Source of the DNA: Acidobacteriales bacterium 59-55
GTDB lineage: Bacteria > Acidobacteriota > Terriglobia > Terriglobales > Acidobacteriaceae
Length of the DNA: 64,000 nucleotides
Direction of reading: 5' to 3'
Assembly: GCA_001897435.1 (NCBI GenBank)
Contig: MKSV01000007.1
Span: forward strand, 744,001-808,000
Position numbers and translations under genes: made by a program
Shown here: one piece after another, positions 1-7,648 of the stretch
How the letters are laid out: each line of letters starts with the position of its first letter
Position numbering within the stretch: position 1 is the first letter of the stretch
The notes under the pieces: generated by a model
Told to the model about the DNA's origin: nothing
The model's database searches: none
Seen by the model: the letters and a program-made list of their open reading frames with translations, nothing else

Positions 1-285
1 CAGAAACAGGGTGAGACAAAGAATGGCGGCGGCGATGAGAATAATGATGGCGACGGTGCGAGAGGGGCGATAACCTCGAATCTCGAATTTGGTAATGCGG
101 AGGACGAGGGGAGTCAGAACCACGGCAAAGAGCGCGCTGACGTAAATAATCTCCAGCTCTTTGGCGAGCTGCCAGGCGATGTAGAGCGCGAGGAAGATGC
201 CGACACAGAAGAGGATGTGGCCTCGTACCGCTCTGCGGGATTGCTTTTCGCCGGGGCTTGGATCGAGCATCGAGGTGGCCAGCAC
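1..285 (-). CDS. AI-2E family transporter (PerM/DUF20), N-terminal part
   Basis: Only the first 95 codons are present; the rest lies beyond the left edge. After a short polar N-terminus there are hydrophobic segments (HILFCVGIFLALYIAW; ALFAVVLTPLVL; TVAIIILIAAAILCL) separated by charged turns, the usual N-terminal pattern of the AI-2E/PerM permease family. The GTG at 285 has GGAG four bases upstream; an in-frame ATG at 270 is the alternative but lacks a ribosome site. It lies 55 bases downstream of aroK on the same strand, so co-transcription is likely. The substrate is unknown; the family name does not prove autoinducer transport. Confidence 0.7.
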   Translation of the reverse strand, partial: MLATSMLDPSPGEKQSRRAVRGHILFCVGIFLALYIAWQLAKELEIIYVSALFAVVLTPLVLRITKFEIRGYRPSRTVAIIILIAAAILCLTLFL

Positions 286-340
286 ATTTCTCCAGTCAAT
301 TCCTGACGCGTTAGATGCAGATAGTATGCCCTGCGGCGGC

Positions 341-940
341 TCAAGGAAGACAGTATGGAGCCTGGTTCAGCGCGGCGATCAGAGTGGTGACAGTCTGATC
401 CGGAGTAAGCGCAGCGGTATCGACGGTGAGACGGGCGAGGCGGAGATAGAGGGGGTGACGGGCGGCGAAGCGAAGCTGTGCGGCCTCGGGATCTTCGAGC
501 ACGGGACGGGCGATGTTCTGCAACATGCAGCGGTCGAAGAGGGTGGGGAAGGGCGCGTCCAGGAAGATGGTGAACGTTGCCGGAGTTTGTTCGAGCAACA
601 GGCGATTGGTAAGGCCCTCCGGCGTTCCGCCGCCGAGCGCGAGGACGGTGTTGGGGCGTCCGAGAGCCGAGGCGAGCGCCGTAGATTCGAGGCGGCGGAA
701 GTGAGCTTCGCCATGACGCTCGAAAAGTTGGGGAATGGTGGCCCCGGCGCGTTGTTCCAGATGGGCATCGAGATCGAGGAAGGTCCAGCCGAGACGCAGG
801 GCGAGGATGCGCCCGATCGTCGATTTGCCGGCGCCCATGAACCCGGTGAGGACGAGGCGGCGAAGATGGGCAGGGATGATGAGTTCGCCGGACGGCTTTA
901 AAACCGGCTCGGCCAGCGTATCTGCTTCATTGGGTGTCAT
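341..940 (-). CDS. aroK: shikimate kinase
   Basis: This 199-residue cytoplasmic enzyme phosphorylates shikimate with ATP, the fifth step to chorismate. It has a Walker A motif GFMGAGKST at residues 33-41, the FLDLDAHLE substrate/Mg segment, the substrate-contacting FRRLE and the LALGGGTPE loop, in the order usual for AroK/AroL. There is an N-terminal extension of about 25 residues compared with the 170-175 residue family standard. It is preceded by a 120-base leader with a probable aromatic leader peptide and hairpins (see 1001-1189), which would tie its expression to Phe/Tyr/Trp supply. It is followed by the AI-2E permease. Confidence 0.93.
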   Translation of the reverse strand: MTPNEADTLAEPVLKPSGELIIPAHLRRLVLTGFMGAGKSTIGRILALRLGWTFLDLDAHLEQRAGATIPQLFERHGEAHFRRLESTALASALGRPNTVLALGGGTPEGLTNRLLLEQTPATFTIFLDAPFPTLFDRCMLQNIARPVLEDPEAAQLRFAARHPLYLRLARLTVDTAALTPDQTVTTLIAALNQAPYCLP

Positions 941-1000
941 AACTTCTCCTTTTTAGTGTAGTACGTCTGTTTTCTGGTCGATAGAGTTGGAAGCAAACAT

Positions 1001-1030
1001 GCAAAAGCCGCAACCTTTTGGGTTGCGGCT
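1001..1030 (-). terminator. putative attenuator/terminator hairpin upstream of aroK
   Basis: Read on the minus strand, AGCCGCAACC (1030-1021) pairs perfectly with GGTTGCGGCT (1015-1006) around a five-base loop and is followed by TTT and a looser T-rich run. It is about 60 bases before the aroK start and 35 bases after the stop codon of the small leader ORF, the position of an attenuator. It could instead simply terminate the upstream sigma/anti-sigma transcript. The U tract is short, so its efficiency is uncertain. Confidence 0.5.
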
Positions 1031-1043
1031 CGGGAAGTTCGAG

Positions 1044-1074
1044 GACTCTGAAGGTGGATGAGGTTCAGAGAGTC
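1044..1074 (-). other. second hairpin overlapping the leader stop codon
   Basis: On the minus strand GACTCTCTGAA (1074-1064) pairs with TTCAGAGTC (1052-1044) with one bulged base and an 11-base loop. The stem contains the TGA of the 28-residue leader ORF, so a ribosome terminating there would melt it. It lies between the aromatic codon run and the terminator hairpin and could act as a pause or alternative structure. This is inference from base pairing only. Confidence 0.4.
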
Positions 1075-1151
1075 ATGCGAGTGCTCCGCCGGGCCGCACA
1101 AAAGGGCCAGTAGCGGAAGGTAAAGCTGACGGTCTGGAGACGGCTCGACAT
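1065..1151 (-). CDS. putative aromatic leader peptide of aroK (28 aa)
   Basis: This small ORF codes for 28 residues, with codons 10-17 reading FTFRYWPF: five aromatic residues in eight, using all three products of the shikimate pathway. It sits between the anti-sigma gene and aroK, has a promoter-like sequence just upstream and two hairpins just downstream. There is no Shine-Dalgarno sequence, but the predicted transcription start is only a few bases before the ATG, so it could be leaderless. By analogy with trp/phe leader peptides, ribosome stalling at these codons would relieve termination before aroK. No homologue was searched; composition and position are the evidence. Confidence 0.5.
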   Translation of the reverse strand: MSSRLQTVSFTFRYWPFCAARRSTRMTL

Positions 1152-1154
1152 GCT

Positions 1155-1189
1155 GGATAGAAGATACACCGGATGCCGAGCCGTCGCAA
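1155..1189 (-). promoter_or_regulatory. putative promoter of the aroK leader
   Basis: On the minus strand TTGCGA (1189-1184) and TATCTT (1166-1161) are separated by 17 bases, each matching four of six positions of the sigma-70 consensus. The expected start is near 1154, only about 3 bases before the ATG of the leader peptide. It lies just past the anti-sigma stop codon, so aroK need not depend on the sigma-factor operon. Confidence 0.4.
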
Positions 1190-1194
1190 GTCCT

Positions 1195-1500
1195 TTATGA
1201 GTGAGATGGATTCTGGCCGGCTTCGTCAGTTCGGTCCGAGTTGAGGCCTTCCTGGATCTTCTTCCAGACGTTGTCGCTAGGCTCGTGCGTGGGTTGAAGC
1301 AGGAGACTGGCCTGATCGGCGATGTACTGCAGGTCCCGCACCAGGGCCGAACAGTTTTCGCAGGTCTTCAGATGGGCGACAAGACAGGGATCTTCGGGTT
1401 CACCGCTGCCGCCCGAGGCGAAGAGATCCGGCAGTTGCTCCTGGAACTCCGCGCAAGAAATGGTGGCAGGCGGTTTCGGATTCGAATTCTGCGAAGTCAT
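1195..1500 (-). CDS. zinc-finger (ZAS/HC2-type) anti-sigma factor
   Basis: This 101-residue soluble protein contains HLKTCENC near residues 43-50, the HxxxCxxC zinc-binding element of the ZAS anti-sigma domain, with a further Cys at residue 16 (SCAEF). Its start overlaps the end of the sigma-factor gene by four bases (ATGA), the arrangement of sigma/anti-sigma pairs. No membrane segment is visible, so it would be a cytoplasmic, possibly redox-sensing, regulator of the partner sigma factor. The assignment rests on motif and context. Confidence 0.75.
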   Translation of the reverse strand: MTSQNSNPKPPATISCAEFQEQLPDLFASGGSGEPEDPCLVAHLKTCENCSALVRDLQYIADQASLLLQPTHEPSDNVWKKIQEGLNSDRTDEAGQNPSHS

Positions 1501-2159
1501 TTGGCGGCCTCCTTGAGGCCCGCTTGCCGGATAGACTGCTCGGGTTGACGAAGCAGTTCGCGAAGCTTAAGTCGTGCCTTGTGTAGCTGGGATTTACTGT
1601 TTCCGGTTGAGCATTCGAGCATAGTCGCAATTTCATTATGCTCGAAACCCTCGACATCGTGAAGGACGAATACCATGCGGTAGCCGGGCGGCAGGGAAGC
1701 CACGGCCCGTTCCAGAGCGACGCGGTCGACCGAACCGGTCAACTGTGGATCGCGGCTGCCGAAGTCGCGCTTCGGCGCATCGTCATCCGACGGATTGATG
1801 GTCTCTTCGAGAGAGACGAGGTTCAGGCCCTTTTTGCGCAGATGCATAAGGACGAGATTAACGGTGAGGCGATGCAGCCAGGTGGAGAAGGCCGACTCGC
1901 CGCGAAAGCTGCCGATCTTGCGGAACAGGTGCAGGAAGGCTTCCTGGGTCATGTCCTCGGCTTCGGAGACATTGCCCAGCATGCGCAGGCAAAGGGTGTA
2001 CACGCGGCGCTTGTGAAGCGCGTAAAGCTTGGAAAACGCTTCGGCATCACCTGCCTTCGCGCTCTCGATCGCTTCAGCTTCGCCGGCAATAGGTGGATTT
2101 CGTTTAAAGAGGCTGGGACCCGGCTTGATTTCAGTCATTCGTAGGCCTTGCTGCTCCAT
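1497..2159 (-). CDS. ECF-family RNA polymerase sigma factor
   Basis: This 220-residue protein has region 2 ([15 protein letters not shown], then [18 protein letters not shown]), a linker, and region 4 ([25 protein letters not shown]) ending in the helix that binds the -35 element. It lacks regions 1 and 3, as expected for extracytoplasmic-function sigma factors of the RpoE type. It is coupled by a 4-base overlap to the anti-sigma gene downstream. A 10-bp palindrome GAACTTGTTC lies 16-25 bases before its start. Confidence 0.92.
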   Translation of the reverse strand: MEQQGLRMTEIKPGPSLFKRNPPIAGEAEAIESAKAGDAEAFSKLYALHKRRVYTLCLRMLGNVSEAEDMTQEAFLHLFRKIGSFRGESAFSTWLHRLTVNLVLMHLRKKGLNLVSLEETINPSDDDAPKRDFGSRDPQLTGSVDRVALERAVASLPPGYRMVFVLHDVEGFEHNEIATMLECSTGNSKSQLHKARLKLRELLRQPEQSIRQAGLKEAAK

Positions 2160-2322
2160 AGGCTAAAAACTCCGGAACTTGTTCGTGCAACGCTATCCTT
2201 TCGTCTGCCAGAAGACTGCTGCAAAACGAAGATGCTCTCATGGTTTCTTTCGTTTGACTGGAAAGCTTGCTCAAAGGTTGTGTCTGCCTCTTGATATAGC
2301 GGATTCCAAAGGGTTTCGGAAA

Positions 2323-3387
2323 TTATGATCCAATGAACCGGGCGTAGAGGGATCGCGCCACGGTGATGTCGGTTGTGCCCTGAACAATGGCGCGGCCATC
2401 GGCGAACAGGGTGAGGGTGTGGGGCGAGCGCTCGAAGCGGAGAAGCAGGTCGTTGAAGCGGACATTGCCGTGAGGAGCCAGGCGGTCGCGCATGGCGGCG
2501 AAGTCTACCGGGCGATGATGCTCGTGGATCTGAACAGAGTTGCGTCCGCAGAGCGTGATGTGAGGGCGGCCTTCACCGGCAAGATGGGTGAAGTGACGCT
2601 GGCCGCAGACGGCGCAGTCTGGCCGTGGCCGGGCGGTCGATATCTCCGATCTTTCGCTGGTCCACAGATCGAAGGAGAGCAGAGAGCGGCGCATGAGATT
2701 GGGCTGGCCGGTGAGGAACTTAAGGGCTTCAGTGACCTGAATGGAGGCGGCGAAGTTGACGGCAGTAGCAAGGATGCCGGAGGTATCGCAGGTCTCGACC
2801 GGGCCGCTGGGCGGCTTGGGAAAGATGCAGGCAAGGCAGGCTGTGGGATTTGCCGCGCCGGGCAGGACGTTCATGGTGGCGGCGTAGGCTCCAATGGCCG
2901 CGGCGTAGATCCAGGGTCTGGACTGCTGAACGGCGTAGTCATTAAGCAGATAGCGGGTTTCGAAGTTGTCCGTGGCGTCGAGGATGAGGTCGGCAGAGCC
3001 GAGAAGTTCGGCTATGTTGGCGGGAACAAGATCGGCAATGTGCGCCTGGACGGTGACAGCGGAGTTGAACAGGGCGATCTTGCGTCGCGCCGCCTCTGCC
3101 TTGGGGAGAGATTCAAGCGCGTCGGCCTCGTCGAAGAGAACCTGGCGCTGAAGATTGGAGGGCTCGACAAAGTCGCGGTCGATCAGGGCGAGAGTGCCTA
3201 CGCCGGCTCGGGCGAGCAACGAGGCCGATGCGGCTCCCGTTGCGCCGACGCCGATGACGGCGACATGAGCCGAGCCGAGCCGCTGCTGGCCAGCGGCTCC
3301 AATGCCCGGAAAGAGGATTTGACGGGAGTAGCGCTCCTGGTCGGCGATCAAAGTGTGAGGGACGTGTTGGCCTGGAGTCTCGGACAT
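2323..3387 (-). CDS. ThiF/MoeB-family adenylyltransferase for a ubiquitin-like sulfur carrier
   Basis: This 354-residue E1-like enzyme adenylates the C-terminus of ThiS or MoaD. It shows the nucleotide loop GVGATGAASASLLARAGVG at about residues 47-65, the IDRDFVEPSNLQRQ segment, DATDNFETR with the Mg-binding Asp, and zinc Cys pairs (CLAC near 193-196, CAVC near 259-262). The C-terminal 90 residues are not a rhodanese domain and resemble an extra beta-grasp-like tail. Genes for MoaD (18.8 kb) and ThiS (28.3 kb) are in the same window, but which it serves cannot be told. It is divergent from the Omp85 operon. Confidence 0.85.
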   Translation of the reverse strand: MSETPGQHVPHTLIADQERYSRQILFPGIGAAGQQRLGSAHVAVIGVGATGAASASLLARAGVGTLALIDRDFVEPSNLQRQVLFDEADALESLPKAEAARRKIALFNSAVTVQAHIADLVPANIAELLGSADLILDATDNFETRYLLNDYAVQQSRPWIYAAAIGAYAATMNVLPGAANPTACLACIFPKPPSGPVETCDTSGILATAVNFAASIQVTEALKFLTGQPNLMRRSLLSFDLWTSERSEISTARPRPDCAVCGQRHFTHLAGEGRPHITLCGRNSVQIHEHHRPVDFAAMRDRLAPHGNVRFNDLLLRFERSPHTLTLFADGRAIVQGTTDITVARSLYARFIGS

Positions 3388-3628
3388 GGGAAATGTGTTG
3401 CCACGCGTAAAAAATGGTCTGCTCTTTCGTAGTATAGGGAATGCGTGGATGGTTGACAGGGTCGACCGACCCGGTATGGCGTTTGAGCATCCAACTTTGC
3501 CAGACGGCCTGCTTGTTGTGATGACGGCTGTGGCGCAAGGTCAATATTGTTTCAGTTGGGTACAAAGAGGAAATGGCGGGGTGTGCTTGTCGGGGCAGAC
3601 TAAGGGAGGACGTGCGGCATGGTTCCGG

Positions 3629-6600
3629 GTGACAGCAGCACGCGCCGCCTCAGCCCGATGGGCGGGAGTGTTCGTCATGCTGTGCGGCTTTGCGTCCGCA
3701 CAGGCAGTTCCAGTTCCGGTTCCACCCTTGGCAAACGGGGCACAGGCGCCCGCGGCGCATTCAGGCGCGACGAAGGTACCGCAGGCCGCCGGGGCTGTGT
3801 CGCCGGCACCGGAACAGGCACGGCCAGATCTGGACACGTCGCTGGCGGATATCGGTCCGGGATTGTCTACAAGTGTCTGGGACTGGAAGGGGTTGCGTGT
3901 CGACAAGATTGAATTTGCCGGGGTGACTTTTGATGCGACCGACAGGCTGCCCGGACAACTGGAGCAGAAAACGGGAGAGCCTTTCGATCCGCAGAAGGTC
4001 CGCCAAAGTCTGCGCCGGCTATTTGACAGCGGACGCTATCGCGACATCGAAGTGCGCGGAGTGCGGCAGGGCGATGGCATGACGCTGATCTTTGCCGGCT
4101 CACCCCGGTATTACGTTGGGCGCGTAACGATTGAAGGCGTAAAGAGCGATCGGCTTAGCTCCCTGCTGGAGTATGCAACGAAGCTGAGCCCGGGAACGGC
4201 GTTGACGCGGTCCGCGGTTCCAGGGGGCACGGATGGAATCATTCAGACGCTGGCGCAGCAGGGATTCTATGAGCCGAAGGTATCGGTTAATACGGTGACC
4301 GATGACGTGGGGAATCAGGTCAATGTTACTTATACAGTTAGCATCGGCCCCCAGGCTCGCATTGGACAGGTGCAGTTGGAAGGGGATGATCCCGGGATGA
4401 CGGTGGAGGAGTTCAAAAAGAAAGGAAAGTTGAAGACCGGAAAGAAGGTAAACCGGGAGACGACCAGCAACGCCCTGACGCGACTGCGGTCGCAATACCA
4501 GAAGAAGGACCGGCTGGAGGCGGTGGTCACACTGCAGAAGCAGAGCTATGTGAAGCCGAGAAGGCAGCTGGACTACGAGTTTCATGCCGATCAGGGGCCG
4601 GAGGTCAAGGTGCTCGTCGAGGGGGCAAAGATCTCCAAAAGCCGACTCCACCTCCTGGTGCCGATATTTGAAGAGGGAACGATCGACAATGACCTCTTGA
4701 ACGAAGGCGTCTACAACATTCGCGACTACTTGCAGCAGAAGGGATACTTCGACGCCACGGTCAAGGTTCAGGTAACTGGAGATCATTCTAAGGCGGAGCA
4801 GGTTGTGTTTGCGGTTGATCGCGGTGAGAAACATAAGGTTCTGGCCGTCAATATCGATGGCAACCAATATTTCTCCGACGATCTGCTCCGGGAGAGGATG
4901 AGGGTGCAGAAGGCCAACGCCTATATGCGCAGCGGGCGGTATAGTCCCTCGCTTGTCGCCGGAGACGTCAACTCCATCGAAGCCCTCTATCGCTCCAACG
5001 GGTTCGATCAGGCAAAGGTGACGACGGATGTGACCGATGTCGACAAGGGCTCAAACGGCAAGCCGCTTAAGACGGCTCAGATTCGTGTGAGGTACACGAT
5101 TGCCGAGGGAAAGCAGCAGAAGTTTGGATCGATCGACCTCAACGGCGTCGATCCCAGCCGCACAAAGGAACTTCGGAGTTTGATGAACTCCCAGCAGGGA
5201 CAACCTTTTTCGCTGATCACGCTCTCCGGCGACCGCGACGCCGTGCTGGGATATTACCTGAGCCACGGCTTCGATCAGGCGAGAGTGGAGATCAGGCAGG
5301 AGAAGGACTCGGCCGACGCGACGAAGGTCAATGTTGCCTTGAACGTAACCGAGGGGCCGCAGGTCTTCATCAACCATGTGCTCTTGTCCGGCATCGAGAA
5401 GACCAAGCCGGAGGTCGTCCAGAAGAGAATCCTGGTGCATCCGGGCGATCCGCTTGACCAGAGCGCCTTGCTCGAGACACAGAGGAGCCTCTACAACACG
5501 GCTCTGTTCAACGAGGTTGTCGCAACAGTGCAGAATCCTGCCGGCGACGCGCCCACAAAGAACGTATTGGTTCAGTTGACGGAAGCCAAACGTTGGAATG
5601 TGACCTATGGCTTCGGCCTGGAGGCGCAGACGGGAACGCCGAGGCGCGGCCAGGTATCGGAGGCTTCCTGCATTCAGCTCGGCAATCCCAATTGCAACGA
5701 AGGACTTTCGCCAGAAGGAAGGACCGGTGTCAGCCCCAGGGTCTCGATCGACGTATCGAGAATCAATCTGAGAGGAACCGAGGACTCGCTGACGCTGCAC
5801 GGATCCTATGGGCTGCTGGAAGAGATTGGTACCCTTACCTTTCAGAATCCCCATCTGTTTGGAGCGAAAAATATGTCCGCGAGTCTGTCCGGCGGCTACT
5901 CCAATGTGCAGGACATCACAACGTTCGCGTCTTCGACCCTGCAGGGCGACTTTCGCGTCACGCAAAAGGTGAAGCGAGCCGACACGTTCATCTACGGCTT
6001 TCAATACCGCCGAGTCAAGGTCAATAATCTGCAAGTGTCGGCGGACCTGATCCCGCTGCTCTCTCTGCCGGTTCGCGTAGGCGGTCCGGGAGTGACGTGG
6101 TTTCACGACACGCGCTCGCCCAGCCCGCTGGATGCGGCAAAGGGGTCTTATACAACGATCCAGACGTTCGTTGCATCCTCGAAGTTCGGATCGCAGACCG
6201 ACTTCTACAAGGTCGATGGGACGAACTCGACCTACTACCAGTTTGGCAAGCAGAAGTATGTACTGGCGCGGAGCACGCGCATCGGCTACGAACGCGCCGC
6301 CGGGGAGAATCCGAATGCGGGCAGCGATGTCTGCAAGGGGGACCTGCTCACCACGAATCCCAGTTGCGACGCCGTTCCTCTACCCGAGCGCTTGTACGCG
6401 GGTGGCGCGAACTCACATCGGGGCTTTGGAATCAATGGAGCAGGTCCGCGAGACCTCCAGACCGGATTTCCTGTGGGCGGCAAGGCGGTGTTCGTCAATT
6501 CGCTTGAGTTGCGCCTGCCACCTCCGACGCTGCCCTATGTCGGCAACAACGTCAGCTTTGTCATCTTTCACGACATGGGCAACGTGTTCCAGAATCCCAG

Positions 6601-6877
6601 CGACATGTTCCCCAGCTTTCTCAACTTTCATCAGCCGGACAGAGAGACCTGCTCGGATGTGTCACAGAAAATAGGGACGTGCAGCTTCAATTATTTTTCC
6701 CATGCTGTTGGGCTGGGCGCGCGCTATAAGACGCCGGTCGGGCCGGTTCGCGTTGACTTCAGCTATAACCTGAATCCTCCGGTCTATCCGGTTATTGCCG
6801 ACTTCAACAACAATCCTCCGCATGTCGGACAAGCGGGCCACTTCAACTTCTTTTTCAGCATCGGGCAAAGTTTCTAA
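3629..6877 (+). CDS. Omp85-family outer membrane protein (BamA/TamA type)
   Basis: The mature protein has an N-terminal series of POTRA-like modules (for example LRVDKIEFAGVTF, YYVGRVTIEGV, HKVLAVNIDGNQYFSDDLL, QVFINHVLLSGIEKTKP), then a C-terminal 16-strand-type barrel ending in HFNFFFSIGQSF with the terminal Phe used for barrel insertion. The first 30 residues (ARWAGVFVMLCGFASAQA) form a signal peptide. At about 1080 residues it is longer than BamA, with additional POTRA units. The linked TamB-like gene suggests a TamA-like role in outer-membrane assembly or lipid transport. The start is uncertain: GTG at 3629 fits the signal peptide but has no ribosome site. Confidence 0.88.
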   Translation: MTAARAASARWAGVFVMLCGFASAQAVPVPVPPLANGAQAPAAHSGATKVPQAAGAVSPAPEQARPDLDTSLADIGPGLSTSVWDWKGLRVDKIEFAGVTFDATDRLPGQLEQKTGEPFDPQKVRQSLRRLFDSGRYRDIEVRGVRQGDGMTLIFAGSPRYYVGRVTIEGVKSDRLSSLLEYATKLSPGTALTRSAVPGGTDGIIQTLAQQGFYEPKVSVNTVTDDVGNQVNVTYTVSIGPQARIGQVQLEGDDPGMTVEEFKKKGKLKTGKKVNRETTSNALTRLRSQYQKKDRLEAVVTLQKQSYVKPRRQLDYEFHADQGPEVKVLVEGAKISKSRLHLLVPIFEEGTIDNDLLNEGVYNIRDYLQQKGYFDATVKVQVTGDHSKAEQVVFAVDRGEKHKVLAVNIDGNQYFSDDLLRERMRVQKANAYMRSGRYSPSLVAGDVNSIEALYRSNGFDQAKVTTDVTDVDKGSNGKPLKTAQIRVRYTIAEGKQQKFGSIDLNGVDPSRTKELRSLMNSQQGQPFSLITLSGDRDAVLGYYLSHGFDQARVEIRQEKDSADATKVNVALNVTEGPQVFINHVLLSGIEKTKPEVVQKRILVHPGDPLDQSALLETQRSLYNTALFNEVVATVQNPAGDAPTKNVLVQLTEAKRWNVTYGFGLEAQTGTPRRGQVSEASCIQLGNPNCNEGLSPEGRTGVSPRVSIDVSRINLRGTEDSLTLHGSYGLLEEIGTLTFQNPHLFGAKNMSASLSGGYSNVQDITTFASSTLQGDFRVTQKVKRADTFIYGFQYRRVKVNNLQVSADLIPLLSLPVRVGGPGVTWFHDTRSPSPLDAAKGSYTTIQTFVASSKFGSQTDFYKVDGTNSTYYQFGKQKYVLARSTRIGYERAAGENPNAGSDVCKGDLLTTNPSCDAVPLPERLYAGGANSHRGFGINGAGPRDLQTGFPVGGKAVFVNSLELRLPPPTLPYVGNNVSFVIFHDMGNVFQNPSDMFPSFLNFHQPDRETCSDVSQKIGTCSFNYFSHAVGLGARYKTPVGPVRVDFSYNLNPPVYPVIADFNNNPPHVGQAGHFNFFFSIGQSF

Positions 6878-7648
6878 ATGACCTTGACGGCACACAATGC
6901 GGGCTGGCGGCTGTTGCAGGGCGGAGTGCTGATGATCGCGGCTGTCCTCGTGCCGACGCGTTCGCTCTGGTCGCAGCAGCCCACGGTGCCGCTGGGGCCT
7001 CCTTCAACACTGCCCGGCGCGGGGCAGGGAGCGGTGCTCGACCGCGTGGTCGCGGTGGTGAACGGCGACCTGATTCTGGAGAGCGATATCGATGAGGAGC
7101 TGCGCTTTGAATCGATCCAGCCCTATCGCACAGCAAATGGGGAACAGTCTCGCGAACGCACCGTTCGCCGCCTCATTGACAGAACCCTGATTCTGCAACA
7201 GGCGGAGATGGAGCCGGAAGAGACCGATGTCTCGGACAAGGAACTGGACGCTCAGTTGGCAACGGTTCGCCGGGATATCCCGGCCTGCAAGCAGTATCAC
7301 TGCGAGACCGATGCCGGGTGGCAGAAGTATGTGGGCGATCGCGGCTTCACCGTAAAGGAGTTTCGAGAGCGGTGGCGGCAGCGGATGCAGTTGTTGAAGT
7401 TCATCGAGGTGCGTTTTCGCAACGGCATCCGTATATCGGATGACGACATCAAGAATTATTTCGAGAAGACGATGCTGCCGGAGTACGCAAAGCGGCATGT
7501 CACGCCACCGAAGCTGGAGACGGTATCTCCACGCATTGAAGAAGTGCTGTTGCAGCAGCAGGTGGGAAACCTGCTGCGAGACTGGTTGAAGTCGCTGCGA
7601 GCCCAGGGTCGGGTGCGAATCATGCGGGCCGATGAGGTGGCACCGTGA
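6878..7648 (+). CDS. SurA-like periplasmic chaperone (N-terminal domain type)
   Basis: This 256-residue exported protein begins immediately after the stop of the Omp85 gene (TAAATG). After a signal peptide (GGVLMIAAVLVPTRSLWSQ) it has the SurA N-terminal signature LDRVVAVVNGDLILESDIDEEL, then RRLIDRTLILQQAE and a helical region with KEFRERWRQRMQLLKFIEVRF. No parvulin-type PPIase domain is visible between the N-terminal helices and the C-terminal helix, so it is chaperone-only or degenerate compared with 430-residue SurA. Context places it in outer-membrane protein delivery. Confidence 0.8.
   Translation: MTLTAHNAGWRLLQGGVLMIAAVLVPTRSLWSQQPTVPLGPPSTLPGAGQGAVLDRVVAVVNGDLILESDIDEELRFESIQPYRTANGEQSRERTVRRLIDRTLILQQAEMEPEETDVSDKELDAQLATVRRDIPACKQYHCETDAGWQKYVGDRGFTVKEFRERWRQRMQLLKFIEVRFRNGIRISDDDIKNYFEKTMLPEYAKRHVTPPKLETVSPRIEEVLLQQQVGNLLRDWLKSLRAQGRVRIMRADEVAP

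Noticed and set aside
1201-1548. Long plus-strand ORF opposite the anti-sigma gene
   Set aside because: It is a shadow of the minus-strand gene with no family signal or ribosome site; GC-rich coding DNA gives such antisense frames often.
3619-3912. ORF with a good ribosome site overlapping the start of the Omp85 gene (MVPGDSSTRRL...)
   Set aside because: The product has no signal or recognisable family and lies in a different frame of the POTRA protein; the site more likely marks a lost or shifted start of that protein.
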